From assembly GCA_011523005.1 (NCBI GenBank), contig WTHU01000051.1, positions 773 to 38,827 of the forward strand: a stretch of 38,055 bases of DNA. Reading direction: 5' to 3'. The position numbers and the translations under genes are program-made. This DNA comes from Acidimicrobiales bacterium. Its GTDB lineage: Bacteria; Actinomycetota; Acidimicrobiia; Acidimicrobiales; UBA8592. Of the stretch, positions 1 to 8,667 are shown piece after piece. The notes under the pieces were generated by a model. It searched no databases, was not told the origin of the DNA, and saw only the letters and a program-made list of their open reading frames with translations. Positions within the stretch are counted from its first letter, which is position 1; every line of letters starts with the position of its first letter.

Positions 1-1435
1 TCACACTGGAGGACCCATCAGTCTGTGATACCGTAAATCCAGCTGTATCATCATCGGTTGTTGACACAGATACCGTCTGATCAGCTACACCGTCAAAATC
101 GTTGTCGGAACTTGCATCCACTACTGAAAGGGTCACCGTCGATGTTTGGGTTCCGTCTACCAGGTCATCATCAACACCGGTCACTGTTATGGTCTGGGCT
201 GTATCCCAGTTCGCTGCCGTAAATGTTAACGTCGCATCGGAAACTGTGACTTCGTCAGTGTCGGAGGAGGCTACCGATATGACCACATCGGAGGTTGGTT
301 GAGCGTCCAAAACCACCGTAATCAGGTCCGTGGACCCTCCTTCGGTCACACTGGAGGACCCATCAGTCTGTGATACCGTAAATCCAGCTGTATCATCATC
401 AGCAGTTGAGACTGAAACTGTCTGATCTAAGAGACTATCGAAACTATCATTTGAACTTTCATCCACGACAGCAATGCTGACAACGGTTGTTTGTGAACCA
501 TCAATTAGAGAATCATCGACGCCTGTGACCGTCACTGTCTGCGAGCTATCCCAGTTACCTGATGTGAATGTTAAAGTTGCGGGTGAAACTGTGACTTCAC
601 CAATATCTGCAGAAACTATGGATAAGACCACATCAGAAGTCGGTTGAGCATCAAGGACAACAGTGAAGTCGTCGGTGGTTGAACCGTCTTCAGGTACTGT
701 GGTGGTTCCGCCCGACTCAATGACTGTAAATCCGGCTACGTCACTATCAGTTGTTGTTACAGATACTGTTTGGTCTGCCACACCGTCAAAATCGTTGTCA
801 GAACTTCCATCGACAACTGAAAGGGTCACCGTAGATGTTTGCGACCCATCAACCAGGTTATCGTTAGCTCCTGTGAGAGTTACCGTTTGCGCAATGTTCC
901 AGTTAGCTGACGTAAACGTAAGAGCCGATGGTGAGGCGGTTACTTCCCCAGTATCTGAGGAAGTGACTGAAATAACTACGTCAGATGCGGGTTCAGCATT
1001 TAGAACTACCGAAACATTATCTGTAGTTCCCGTTTCATCTACTTCTGAGGTCCCGAGAGTTTCAGAAATGGTAAATCCTGCCGAATCATCATCAGTCGTG
1101 GTCACAGAAAAGGTTTGATCTACGACAGAGTCATAAGCATTATCAGATATCTCGTCAACGACGGAAATTGTTATTGTTGATGTTTGTGACCCATCGATGA
1201 TGTCATCGTCACTACCGGTGACTGTTACAGTCTGAGCTGTATCCCAATTACTGTTTGTGAAAGTTACCGTAGTTGGCGAAATTGACGTTTCGTCAGAACT
1301 ACCGTCTGAAATAGACAGGGTAACATCAGAGGCTGGCTGGACATCCAGCACAATGGTGAAATCATCACTGGTACCCGATTCATCGACGGAAGTTGAGCCT
1401 AACGTTTCAGCAATCGTGAAACCTTCGCCTTCAGC
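1..1435. repeat. Tandem ~345-bp coding repeats (at least 4 units)
   Basis: The GTAAATCC-type landmark recurs at 33, 378, 726, 1071 and (diverged, GTGAAACC) 1416, giving periods of 345, 348, 345 and 345 bp. Bases 1-55 are identical to 346-400. Confidence 0.92.
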
Positions 1436-1591
1436 GAAAACCGCTTTTTGGGTAAAAAGTACTGGAATTACGGCAAAAAACCCGAAGGCAATTACTTTTT
1501 TCCAGAGATTTGGACGTCCTGAATTAACCTGCTTAACAGGTAGCACCTGCGATTTACGCGGAGATGTTTTTTTGATGTTAAACGGCTTCAT
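1..1591 (-). CDS. Secreted cell-surface repeat protein (Calx-beta/cadherin-like ~115-aa repeats), 3'-truncated by window edge
   Basis: Reverse-complement translation from ATG at 1591 is open to base 1: MKPFNIKKTSPRKSQVLPVKQVNSGRPNLWKKVIAFGFFAVIPVLFTQKAVFAEGEGFTIAETLGSTSVDESGTSDDFTIVLDVQPASDVTLSIS...TVTFTNSNWDTAQTVTVTGSDDIIDGSQTSTITISVVDEISDNAYDSVVDQTFSVTTTDDD. Signal peptide followed by tandem repeats. Not in the ORF track because no stop lies in the window. Confidence 0.88.
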   Translation of the reverse strand, partial: MKPFNIKKTSPRKSQVLPVKQVNSGRPNLWKKVIAFGFFAVIPVLFTQKAVFAEGEGFTIAETLGSTSVDESGTSDDFTIVLDVQPASDVTLSISDGSSDETSISPTTVTFTNSNWDTAQTVTVTGSDDDIIDGSQTSTITISVVDEISDNAYDSVVDQTFSVTTTDDDSAGFTISETLGTSEVDETGTTDNVSVVLNAEPASDVVISVTSSDTGEVTASPSALTFTSANWNIAQTVTLTGANDNLVDGSQTSTVTLSVVDGSSDNDFDGVADQTVSVTTTDSDVAGFTVIESGGTTTVPEDGSTTDDFTVVLDAQPTSDVVLSIVSADIGEVTVSPATLTFTSGNWDSSQTVTVTGVDDSLIDGSQTTVVSIAVVDESSNDSFDSLLDQTVSVSTADDDTAGFTVSQTDGSSSVTEGGSTDLITVVLDAQPTSDVVISVASSDTDEVTVSDATLTFTAANWDTAQTITVTGVDDDLVDGTQTSTVTLSVVDASSDNDFDGVADQTVSVSTTDDDTAGFTVSQTDGSSSV

Positions 1592-1968
1592 TCAGTCCAG
1601 TCATCCTTGCAAGGAAATGAATTGAATAAGATAACAATTAAAAACGGTTCTTTTAGAGAAAAAACTAATTACAACAAAAATCGCTAGCCAATTAAATCAG
1701 TTGTATGAACTTCATTTGAAACACAGTGAAATTAGTCAAAACCGATAGACCATAATTTAAAATCATAATATCTACATTTTCCTATATAACTAAAATGATC
1801 AATTCGAGATGATTAGACCAAGGATGGATGGAATTGAGAGATGAAAATCATCTTTTAAGTGCCTGGAGCTGCTATCAGAAGATCTTTTGGAAAGATTTGA
1901 TCACTATGGTTTTGTGAATTTAATTGAATATTAAAGCAATTAAAACTATAAATAGCTATAATCGCTTC

Positions 1969-2700
1969 ATGGATGAATTAGACCAAGAAATTCTCATGCA
2001 ACTGAAAGAAGACTCTCGCAGGACTGTCACTGAGATATCGAAAGCAATCGGCAGAAGCCATTCCGCTACACGCGTAAGAGTTAATAATCTCATGAAGTCA
2101 GGCATCATAAGTCGCTTCACAATTGAGTTAGCAAACTACCGAGATGAATTACTTCCTAAAGGCTATGTAGACGTCGTCTTACCGAACGGTGCAAAAGCTG
2201 AGAGGATCGCAAGCGCATTAGAAGACATCGAAGAGGTATGCGATATCGCCCTTGTGACTGGAAAGTTCACCTGCCAAATCTTGATCCAATGCGAGGCAAC
2301 GGCGAAAATGAAAGAACTGGCTGATGTCATCCAGGAGCGTCTCGGGTCAACTGAAAGTAGAGTCAGGATCATCACCGGATCCATCCCGGGTTATCCAAGA
2401 TCAAATAATCCTATTTATCTTTCGCACCTCCTTGAAGAAACACAACCGAAGAGTATCGAGTCAGAAATAGAAAGCAGCGAGGAAGAAGCTGATATTGAAG
2501 TACCTTCAGAATCCGCATCAGATCCCCAGCAGAGCGACCAAGCTCTCCCTGAAGTTATTTCTGACACCGACGAAGACGATGCCACAATAGAAGATAGCGA
2601 AATTGATGGCGGAGATAGTGACGACGTAGTTTGGAGTTTCTCATCACCTGAAGAGCGAGTAGTGAAAGAAGATCGCCCGGTAATCGGTTCGACTAGTTAG
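1969..2700 (+). CDS. Lrp/AsnC-family transcriptional regulator with acidic Ser/Glu/Asp-rich C-terminal extension
   Basis: MDELDQEILMQLKEDSRRTVTEISKAIGRSHSATRVRVNNLMKSGIISRFTIEL is a typical AsnC HTH. ATG at 1969 is preferred over TTG at 1924. The last ~95 aa are acidic and low complexity. Confidence 0.85.
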   Translation: MDELDQEILMQLKEDSRRTVTEISKAIGRSHSATRVRVNNLMKSGIISRFTIELANYRDELLPKGYVDVVLPNGAKAERIASALEDIEEVCDIALVTGKFTCQILIQCEATAKMKELADVIQERLGSTESRVRIITGSIPGYPRSNNPIYLSHLLEETQPKSIESEIESSEEEADIEVPSESASDPQQSDQALPEVISDTDEDDATIEDSEIDGGDSDDVVWSFSSPEERVVKEDRPVIGSTS

Positions 2701-4099
2701 CAATTTCAGAGGATCTAGTAAGTCGTGATTCTATCCCGGCTTTGGTAAATAACTTTTGAGCCGCATCATTGGCTTGCGCAAGTATTTCCGATTCATTTAA
2801 CCCCAGTAACGCCGAGTCTTGGATCAATAGTTGACCGTCAACTATTACATGCCGCACTTGCGATGGCGATGCACAAAAGACTAACGAGCTCGCAACACTA
2901 TGTACTGGCGCTGTGAAAACGGTTTCAAGGTCGACGACAATTAGATCTGCCTTGTAACCCGCTGAGATTTGTCCGATTTGTGTTTCTTTCCCCAGCGCAC
3001 GTGCCCCTCCACGACAGGCCATTGTTAACGCGTCCTCAGGTTGGAGAGCAGTCGGGTTCAAATTGTGTACCTTTTGCAACAAGATTGTTGCTTTAAGTAC
3101 TTCAAACATGTCTTGGCGGTTATTGCTTCCTGGCCCGTCACTTGCAAGAGCAACTGGAATTCCCATATCAACCATGTCTAGGATTCTCGGAACTCCAGAG
3201 GCTAGGTACATATTACTCACGGGACAGTGAACTACGATTGACCCGCTATCAGCAATAAGATCTAACTCATTGTCATCTAGCCAAACGCTGTGAGCCAACT
3301 GAGTATCTGGCCCCAGTGCCCCTAATTGTGAGAGCCACTCAACGTGCCGCAATCCACGCTCATCAATGCTCATTTCAACCTCGGTATGGGTTTCAGCACA
3401 ATGTATGTGAGTTCCAGCTCCCCACGAACGTGACTCACTTATCGTCTGCGACATGGCTTCATCACTGCAACCCCATGGGATCAAGGGTGCGAGCTCTATA
3501 GTGATCCGGTCATTGTTGGTGCCATGCCATTTATTGCGAACTGTTCGTGTTCTTTCAATTACCTGTTCATGGGTTTCAGTTAATGAGGGCTCATAATTTC
3601 GGTCTGCCCAACCGCGTGCGAGAAGAAAACGCACTCCGAGTTCATCGGCAGCTTCACAGATCGCGTCATCAATACTTTCATCTATATGAACGTATTGATG
3701 GTCAATGACTGATGTGGCTCCTGTCCGTAAATTCTCAATTAATCCAACCATCGCAGCCAGCTTCGCAGTGTGGGCGTCTAGGTGCACGGCACCTGGCCAA
3801 ATGCAGTGTTCAAGCCAATCCAGGAGTGATTTATCGTCACCAAGCCCTCGGAAGAAAGTTTGAAATAGATGAGTATGCGCGTTAGTCATGCCAGGCATTG
3901 TCGCTGTACCCGAACCGTCAATAACAGTTTCAGCACCCTCGCGAACGCTCGTTGGAGGGGTTCCTGAGCCGACTTCTTTAATTAGATCTCCAGTCACAGC
4001 CACCCAACCAGGATCCACGACTGTAAAGTCATCATCGAGTAGAAGAACAGCGGTGTTCTCAATCAGAATATCAATACCTAATGAACTGTTCTCAGACAC
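2693..4099 (-). CDS. Amidohydrolase (COG0402; AtzB / 8-oxoguanine deaminase-like)
   Basis: TMPGMTNAHTHLFQTFFRGLGDD (HxH), THIHCAETHTE, LAHSVWLDDNE, VALASDGPGSNNRQDMFE. GTG at 4099 lies directly after the upstream stop (TAA, 4103-4101), so it is preferred to the ORF-track start at 4153. Confidence 0.85.
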   Translation of the reverse strand: MSENSSLGIDILIENTAVLLLDDDFTVVDPGWVAVTGDLIKEVGSGTPPTSVREGAETVIDGSGTATMPGMTNAHTHLFQTFFRGLGDDKSLLDWLEHCIWPGAVHLDAHTAKLAAMVGLIENLRTGATSVIDHQYVHIDESIDDAICEAADELGVRFLLARGWADRNYEPSLTETHEQVIERTRTVRNKWHGTNNDRITIELAPLIPWGCSDEAMSQTISESRSWGAGTHIHCAETHTEVEMSIDERGLRHVEWLSQLGALGPDTQLAHSVWLDDNELDLIADSGSIVVHCPVSNMYLASGVPRILDMVDMGIPVALASDGPGSNNRQDMFEVLKATILLQKVHNLNPTALQPEDALTMACRGGARALGKETQIGQISAGYKADLIVVDLETVFTAPVHSVASSLVFCASPSQVRHVIVDGQLLIQDSALLGLNESEILAQANDAAQKLFTKAGIESRLTRSSEIAN

Positions 4100-4100
4100 G

Positions 4101-5132
4101 TTACTTTCCGACTTCCCAATCCGAAAATGATTCGATAACCGGTTCGATGTCATCCATGATCGGGTACAAGATAGGGCATGTAACGCCTGCTTCTATGAAT
4201 TCGGAAACTTTATCCCTGCACTCACTTGAAGTCCCAACAGCCATCAATTTCCTAACTAGGTCATCAGGTATTAAGTGCGCAGCTCTCTTATAATCTTCTT
4301 CTGTTGCTGGCCAACCGACTATCTCTTTGACTTTGTCGACAAGGCTGGGATCAGCTCCTGAAGCTTTCATGATGTGGGGTTCTGTACCTAGATAGTATGC
4401 GACAAGTGACTTCCCCATCATTATCGCAGCTTCGGGGTCATCGTCTGATAAAGAACAAGCCAGTAATTCAGGCCTGTCTATTTCAGAGAGTTCTCTCCCG
4501 CTTCGCTGTGCACCAATCTCAACTTGACCTACAGCATCCTTTATATACTCAGTTGACACGACATAGTTGAGCACTGGTCCATCACAAATTTCTCCACTCA
4601 ATTGCAGCATCTTCGGCCCCGTTGCTCCTATGTATATTGGTATGTTCCTAGGCTCAGTGGACCCGTATGCGACGTCTAATTTCACGTGGTCTAATTGAAC
4701 GAATTCTCCTTCGTAGCTAATCTCTTCCATGGAGAACAATGCCCGAATGGCCTCGATATTTTCACGCATTGCTCTTAAAGGCGATCTACGGTCTGCGCCA
4801 ACTCGAGAAGCTATGGGTTCCCACCACGCTCCGAGACCTAACATGACTCTGCTCTCCCCATCGGGCGTTAAACCCGCCAGTTCCCACATGGTGCTCCATG
4901 AAGCCGCAATAACCGCCGGATTACGTGTGTAAATTGGCAATACCCCGCTACCGATCTTTATTCGAGTTGTGTGCGTCAATAATGCGCTCATCATAACGAT
5001 GCAGTCACGCGCCAGTCTCGTGTCCGCCTGCCAGATCTCAGAAAATCCCTTTTCTTCCGCATATTGCGCTATCTGGAGTTCATATTTTATATCATGCTTG
5101 TCTTGGAGGTAGAGTCCCATTCTTTGTGCCAT
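4101..5132 (-). CDS. LLM-class flavin-dependent oxidoreductase (luciferase-like)
   Basis: [84 protein letters not shown]. Confidence 0.9.
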   Translation of the reverse strand: MAQRMGLYLQDKHDIKYELQIAQYAEEKGFSEIWQADTRLARDCIVMMSALLTHTTRIKIGSGVLPIYTRNPAVIAASWSTMWELAGLTPDGESRVMLGLGAWWEPIASRVGADRRSPLRAMRENIEAIRALFSMEEISYEGEFVQLDHVKLDVAYGSTEPRNIPIYIGATGPKMLQLSGEICDGPVLNYVVSTEYIKDAVGQVEIGAQRSGRELSEIDRPELLACSLSDDDPEAAIMMGKSLVAYYLGTEPHIMKASGADPSLVDKVKEIVGWPATEEDYKRAAHLIPDDLVRKLMAVGTSSECRDKVSEFIEAGVTCPILYPIMDDIEPVIESFSDWEVGK

Positions 5133-5215
5133 GGATTGACATTACATGCAAGATCAGTTGATACAAGTTATTGACAATTTTTCTAGATTTGTTCAATGTA
5201 TGAAATAGTTAGTGA

Positions 5216-5773
5216 ATGAGACTTTTGATAGTTAATGCCTTTGAGGAGTCAGATATTCCATTACAGGCTATCTCTGAGTCCCTGTCGCAGCTGCCGGTTA
5301 CGATCTCATCTCTGGATTTAGCGAAAGAAGGTTTCAGCGACTTCATGTCTGAGGGCGAGCGCTCGGCATACCATCTTAAAAATAATCTAGTGTCACCTGC
5401 ACAGAAGAGGTCCGCAGAGTTAGTGAAAAGCACCGAAGGGTTAATACTTTGCTACCCACTTACCAATGACCTTTTCCCTGCAATCGCAAAAAGCTGGTTT
5501 GAGCGCGTCTTCATTCCTGGGGTTTCGTTCACCTTTTCAGAAAGCGGAAGGGTGAAAGGTACTTTAAAAAATTTACGCCATATTCACTTCCTTGCTCTTG
5601 CCGAACCAAACACAAAAAGAATGAAAAGGTCAAACCCTAGTAAGTCTTTATTAAGAGCTATCCGAATGAATGCTGGGTTAAAGTGCAGATCTTCACTTTC
5701 TCTCATTCATGATCTTGAATCATTTGGGATTACGGCAAGAAGCAATTTGGTAAAAGGTGGCTACTTCAGATAG
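5216..5773 (+). CDS. Flavodoxin-fold NAD(P)H-dependent oxidoreductase-like protein
   Basis: MRLLIVNAFEES N-terminus, LILCYPLTNDLFPAIAKSWFERVFIPGVSFTF motif. Confidence 0.75.
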   Translation: MRLLIVNAFEESDIPLQAISESLSQLPVTISSLDLAKEGFSDFMSEGERSAYHLKNNLVSPAQKRSAELVKSTEGLILCYPLTNDLFPAIAKSWFERVFIPGVSFTFSESGRVKGTLKNLRHIHFLALAEPNTKRMKRSNPSKSLLRAIRMNAGLKCRSSLSLIHDLESFGITARSNLVKGGYFR

Positions 5774-6257
5774 CAAGGAATTTCGTTACATCGCTTTTAA
5801 CTTTGGCGAGGTAGTCCTTTAGTTCTTCATCAGTGCATCGATCAATTTTGTAAAGGGATGTCCATTTCAACTGCACACTGTTGTCGCAGATCTTAGCAAT
5901 TCGATTTTTTGTGTACGACCTACCCCACTCCCCCTGTAGCAAGTTAATAAACTTACTTGAGCCATGCGTCGTGATAGACAAAATCGTTCTAACGTCTTGT
6001 AATAGGTCGCTTTGACTTTGGTACATTTCATCTATCCATTGCATTAACGACGCAGGGTACCCTCCCCACCAAGTTGGGTATATGAGTATAAGAGCAGACG
6101 GTTTTTTCAAAGCGGTGTCTGCCCGCAGCTTCTCTTTGCCAAGTCGTATCAAAGTTGGATTGATGCCGCTTCGCTGGAGAGATACGAGCGCAGTATCGAG
6201 AATAGCTTGGTTGAAGCTATTCTCGCTTGGATGAGCTTGCAGGATTAGCACTTCCAA
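5766..6257 (-). CDS. Flavodoxin-fold NAD(P)H-dependent oxidoreductase
   Basis: MEVLILQAHPSENSFNQAILDTAL; ALILIYPTWWGGYPASLMQWIDEMY. Confidence 0.8.
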   Translation of the reverse strand: MEVLILQAHPSENSFNQAILDTALVSLQRSGINPTLIRLGKEKLRADTALKKPSALILIYPTWWGGYPASLMQWIDEMYQSQSDLLQDVRTILSITTHGSSKFINLLQGEWGRSYTKNRIAKICDNSVQLKWTSLYKIDRCTDEELKDYLAKVKSDVTKFLAI

Positions 6258-6299
6258 GCTTTATCACTTCCCGTATATGAAATTAAATTGTAAGTGATA

Positions 6300-7451
6300 T
6301 CACAACTGGGGCATAACATCTTCAGCTAACCGATGTAGTTGTTCCTCCACTTTGGAGTACCGGTCACCTGGCATAGCAGGAAAGAGAACGAGGTTCTCGA
6401 CTCCCCCAAGGTAGTCGCAATACCACTGGATCTGTTCTGCAACATCATCGGCGTCTCCAACTAACCAAACTTTGTTCTCCATAGACTCTTCAAGGGTGGG
6501 AATAAGGCCAGATTGTGCTGGCCCGCCATCAGGTCCCATGTACCCTTTGCTCCAGCCGTAAGGTCCAAGGAATTTCCACATTTCGTCATGACCATCACGG
6601 ACAGACTTAATCGCCGCTTCTTTTGTTTCTTCAACACACGTGCACAGAACAAGAGTTCTTTTTTCTCCAGGAGCTAAAGCTACACCATGCGCCCCTTGAT
6701 AAATTGACGCATATTTCTCCCAAAATTGTTTCATGAACTCGAAATGCTTTAGCCACATGACTCCACCCCAGCCATTTCGCGGAACAGTCTCAAGCGTTGG
6801 TGGTGATGTAATTGCCTGCCAAATCTCATACGGGTATAACGGACGTGGAACCAGGGTGAGGTCTTGAACAAAACCTCCTCTGTCTGGAATACCTGGAACA
6901 GGAAATGTATAGACATCTCCGTCGTAACTAAATGTGTCGTTGTCAAGAGCTAATCTAATAACTTCAACAGCTTCTTCAAATTGTTTCCTGTTGAACTCGT
7001 CCGCTGCAAGGCTATCAGGGTTGTCATATGAACCTATCTTTGAGCCCAAATTCTCTGCTTCGCGAGGAACGGTCCCACGAGCAATACCTAATGCTCCTCG
7101 CCCGCCTGAAATGTTGTGCAGTGTTGCAAAGTCTTCTGCGAGTTTCAACGGGTGCCATTGTCCGACGACATTGAACATCATACCGATTTGAATGTTCTCA
7201 GTTCGTTCAGCAAGGATACCACCTAGCATCATCCCATTTGGTACAACCTCATATCCTTCGTATTGGAAATGGTGTTCAGTTAACCAGTAGGAGTCGAAAC
7301 CCAATTTGTCCGAGAGGACGCCCATATCAAGAATTCGTTCGGTGGCATGCCAGATTTCTTTTGGTCCATATCTTCTATCAGTGGGCGCGGGTGGTCCTGC
7401 CCCTGCGTCGTCCATCTCAACACCACCAAATAGAAATATGCCAGTTTTCAT
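6300..7451 (-). CDS. LLM-class flavin-dependent oxidoreductase
   Basis: LGFDSYWLTEHHFQYEGYEVVPNGMMLGGILAERTENIQIGMMFNVVGQWHPLKLAEDFATLHNISGGRGALGIARG. Confidence 0.92.
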   Translation of the reverse strand: MKTGIFLFGGVEMDDAGAGPPAPTDRRYGPKEIWHATERILDMGVLSDKLGFDSYWLTEHHFQYEGYEVVPNGMMLGGILAERTENIQIGMMFNVVGQWHPLKLAEDFATLHNISGGRGALGIARGTVPREAENLGSKIGSYDNPDSLAADEFNRKQFEEAVEVIRLALDNDTFSYDGDVYTFPVPGIPDRGGFVQDLTLVPRPLYPYEIWQAITSPPTLETVPRNGWGGVMWLKHFEFMKQFWEKYASIYQGAHGVALAPGEKRTLVLCTCVEETKEAAIKSVRDGHDEMWKFLGPYGWSKGYMGPDGGPAQSGLIPTLEESMENKVWLVGDADDVAEQIQWYCDYLGGVENLVLFPAMPGDRYSKVEEQLHRLAEDVMPQL

Positions 7452-7495
7452 ATCATCCTCTAAAGGGATCCTACTTCAAAGGACACCGACATGCC

Positions 7496-7789
7496 CTATT
7501 CGGCGTCGGTAATAACGAGAAACTCGCGCATTTCTGGCTCAATGAGATAATCACCCATTTCCATGTCCACTATTCTGATCTGCTCATCAGTTATTGCTTT
7601 CCATGAATCCTTATCCCGCCACCAAATTACTGCGTGTAACTTCTCTGAATCCTCTGGCGACTGCCATAATTCCTTTTGGACAAAGCCCTCCTGTTTTTCT
7701 AAAAAACGAGTCCACACGGCTTCATCTAAAGCTTTCCATTGCTTTTGAATTGATGTTGGAACAGTAAACGTGAGGAACTCAATGACCAT
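7496..7789 (-). CDS. TIGR03792-like small protein (uncharacterised family with ABM-like look)
   Basis: MVIEFLTFTVPTSIQKQWKALDEAVWTRFLEKQEGFVQKELWQSPEDSEKLHAVIWWRDKDSWKAI resembles the MVIEFLTFxVP...W...D...W..FL..Q.GF..KE.W family. Start at 7789; the ORF-track start at 8050 runs into the ABC gene. Confidence 0.7.
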   Translation of the reverse strand: MVIEFLTFTVPTSIQKQWKALDEAVWTRFLEKQEGFVQKELWQSPEDSEKLHAVIWWRDKDSWKAITDEQIRIVDMEMGDYLIEPEMREFLVITDAE

Positions 7790-7920
7790 AAAAGAAGCGT
7801 ACACGATGCGGTTTATGCCGCAAGCAACTAAAGAAATAGCTCGATCTGTCCGTATAAGTTCGCTTAACGACAAAAGACGTTGTAATGTTTCGTTGATCAC
7901 GTAATTCAAAGGAATCGTAA

Positions 7921-8667
7921 ATGGGTGATAACAGAAGTGCTGCTTTAGCCTTTGACGATATTGGGATGATCTTCCCTGACGGAACTGAAACTCTTCAGAA
8001 TATTTCTTTTTCCGTTGATAAAGGCGAGTTTGTGACTGTCGTTGGGCCATCTGGCTGCGGGAAATCTACTCTATTAAAAATTGCCTCCGGTCTCTTGGAA
8101 CCGACAGCTGGTGCTGTAGATGTTGACAGGGACAGGTTGGGCTATGTATTTCAAGATGCGACTTTACTTCCGTGGAGAACGGTCCTTGGAAATGTTGAAC
8201 TGCTATGCGAACTTCATGGAATGGCTAAAGCCGAGCGTCGTGAACTTGCAGAAGCATCAATTGACCTTGTCGGCTTGCAAGGCTTTCAGAATCATTATCC
8301 GAAATCATTGTCCGGCGGAATGAAAATGCGAGCATCACTCGCACGAACTCTAACTCTCAAGCCTCCAGTATTTTTATTTGATGAACCTTTCGGAGCTGTC
8401 GATGAAATCACAAGGGAACACCTCAATGAAGAGACCCAACAGTTGTTCTTGCAAGAAGGTTTCGCTGGTTTGTTCATTACACACTCAATCACGGAAGCTG
8501 TGTTTATGTCTACTAAGGTCTTAGTTATGTCAGCGAGACCAGGTAAAATTGTTGCATCCTTTGATATACCATTCGATTATCCGAGGAAACCTGATTTACG
8601 ATTTGATGCAGAATTTGCAAGAATTTCTGGAGAAGTATCTAAGGAGCTGCGAGGAGGGCACTCATGA
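7921..8667 (+). CDS. ABC transporter ATP-binding protein, nitrate/sulfonate/taurine (NitT/TauT) type
   Basis: Walker A GPSGCGKST, Q-loop YVFQDATLLPWRTVLGNV, signature LSGGMKMR, Walker B FLFDEPFGAVD, H-loop ITHSITEAVF. Confidence 0.93.
   Translation: MGDNRSAALAFDDIGMIFPDGTETLQNISFSVDKGEFVTVVGPSGCGKSTLLKIASGLLEPTAGAVDVDRDRLGYVFQDATLLPWRTVLGNVELLCELHGMAKAERRELAEASIDLVGLQGFQNHYPKSLSGGMKMRASLARTLTLKPPVFLFDEPFGAVDEITREHLNEETQQLFLQEGFAGLFITHSITEAVFMSTKVLVMSARPGKIVASFDIPFDYPRKPDLRFDAEFARISGEVSKELRGGHS

Noticed and set aside
1-1435. Repeats as a CRISPR array
   Set aside because: Period is ~345 bp, diverged, coding in one frame; no short direct repeats with unique spacers.
102-1625. Plus-strand ORFs 102..302, 663..1118 and 1257..1625
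   Set aside because: Antisense to the minus-strand repeat protein, which has a signal peptide and coherent domain repeats; Ser/Thr/Val-rich translations are shadows.
5171-5204. Possible sigma70 promoter TTGACA before the 5216 gene
   Set aside because: TTGACA is present but no good -10 at 16-18 bp spacing; not enough support.
7238-7606. 122-aa plus-strand ORF
   Set aside because: Antisense to a strong LLM gene; no family resemblance.
7790-8050. N-terminal extension of the 7496..8050 ORF
   Set aside because: Overlaps the 5' end of the ABC ATPase and its upstream region; the family-like N-terminus MVIEFLTF starts at 7789.
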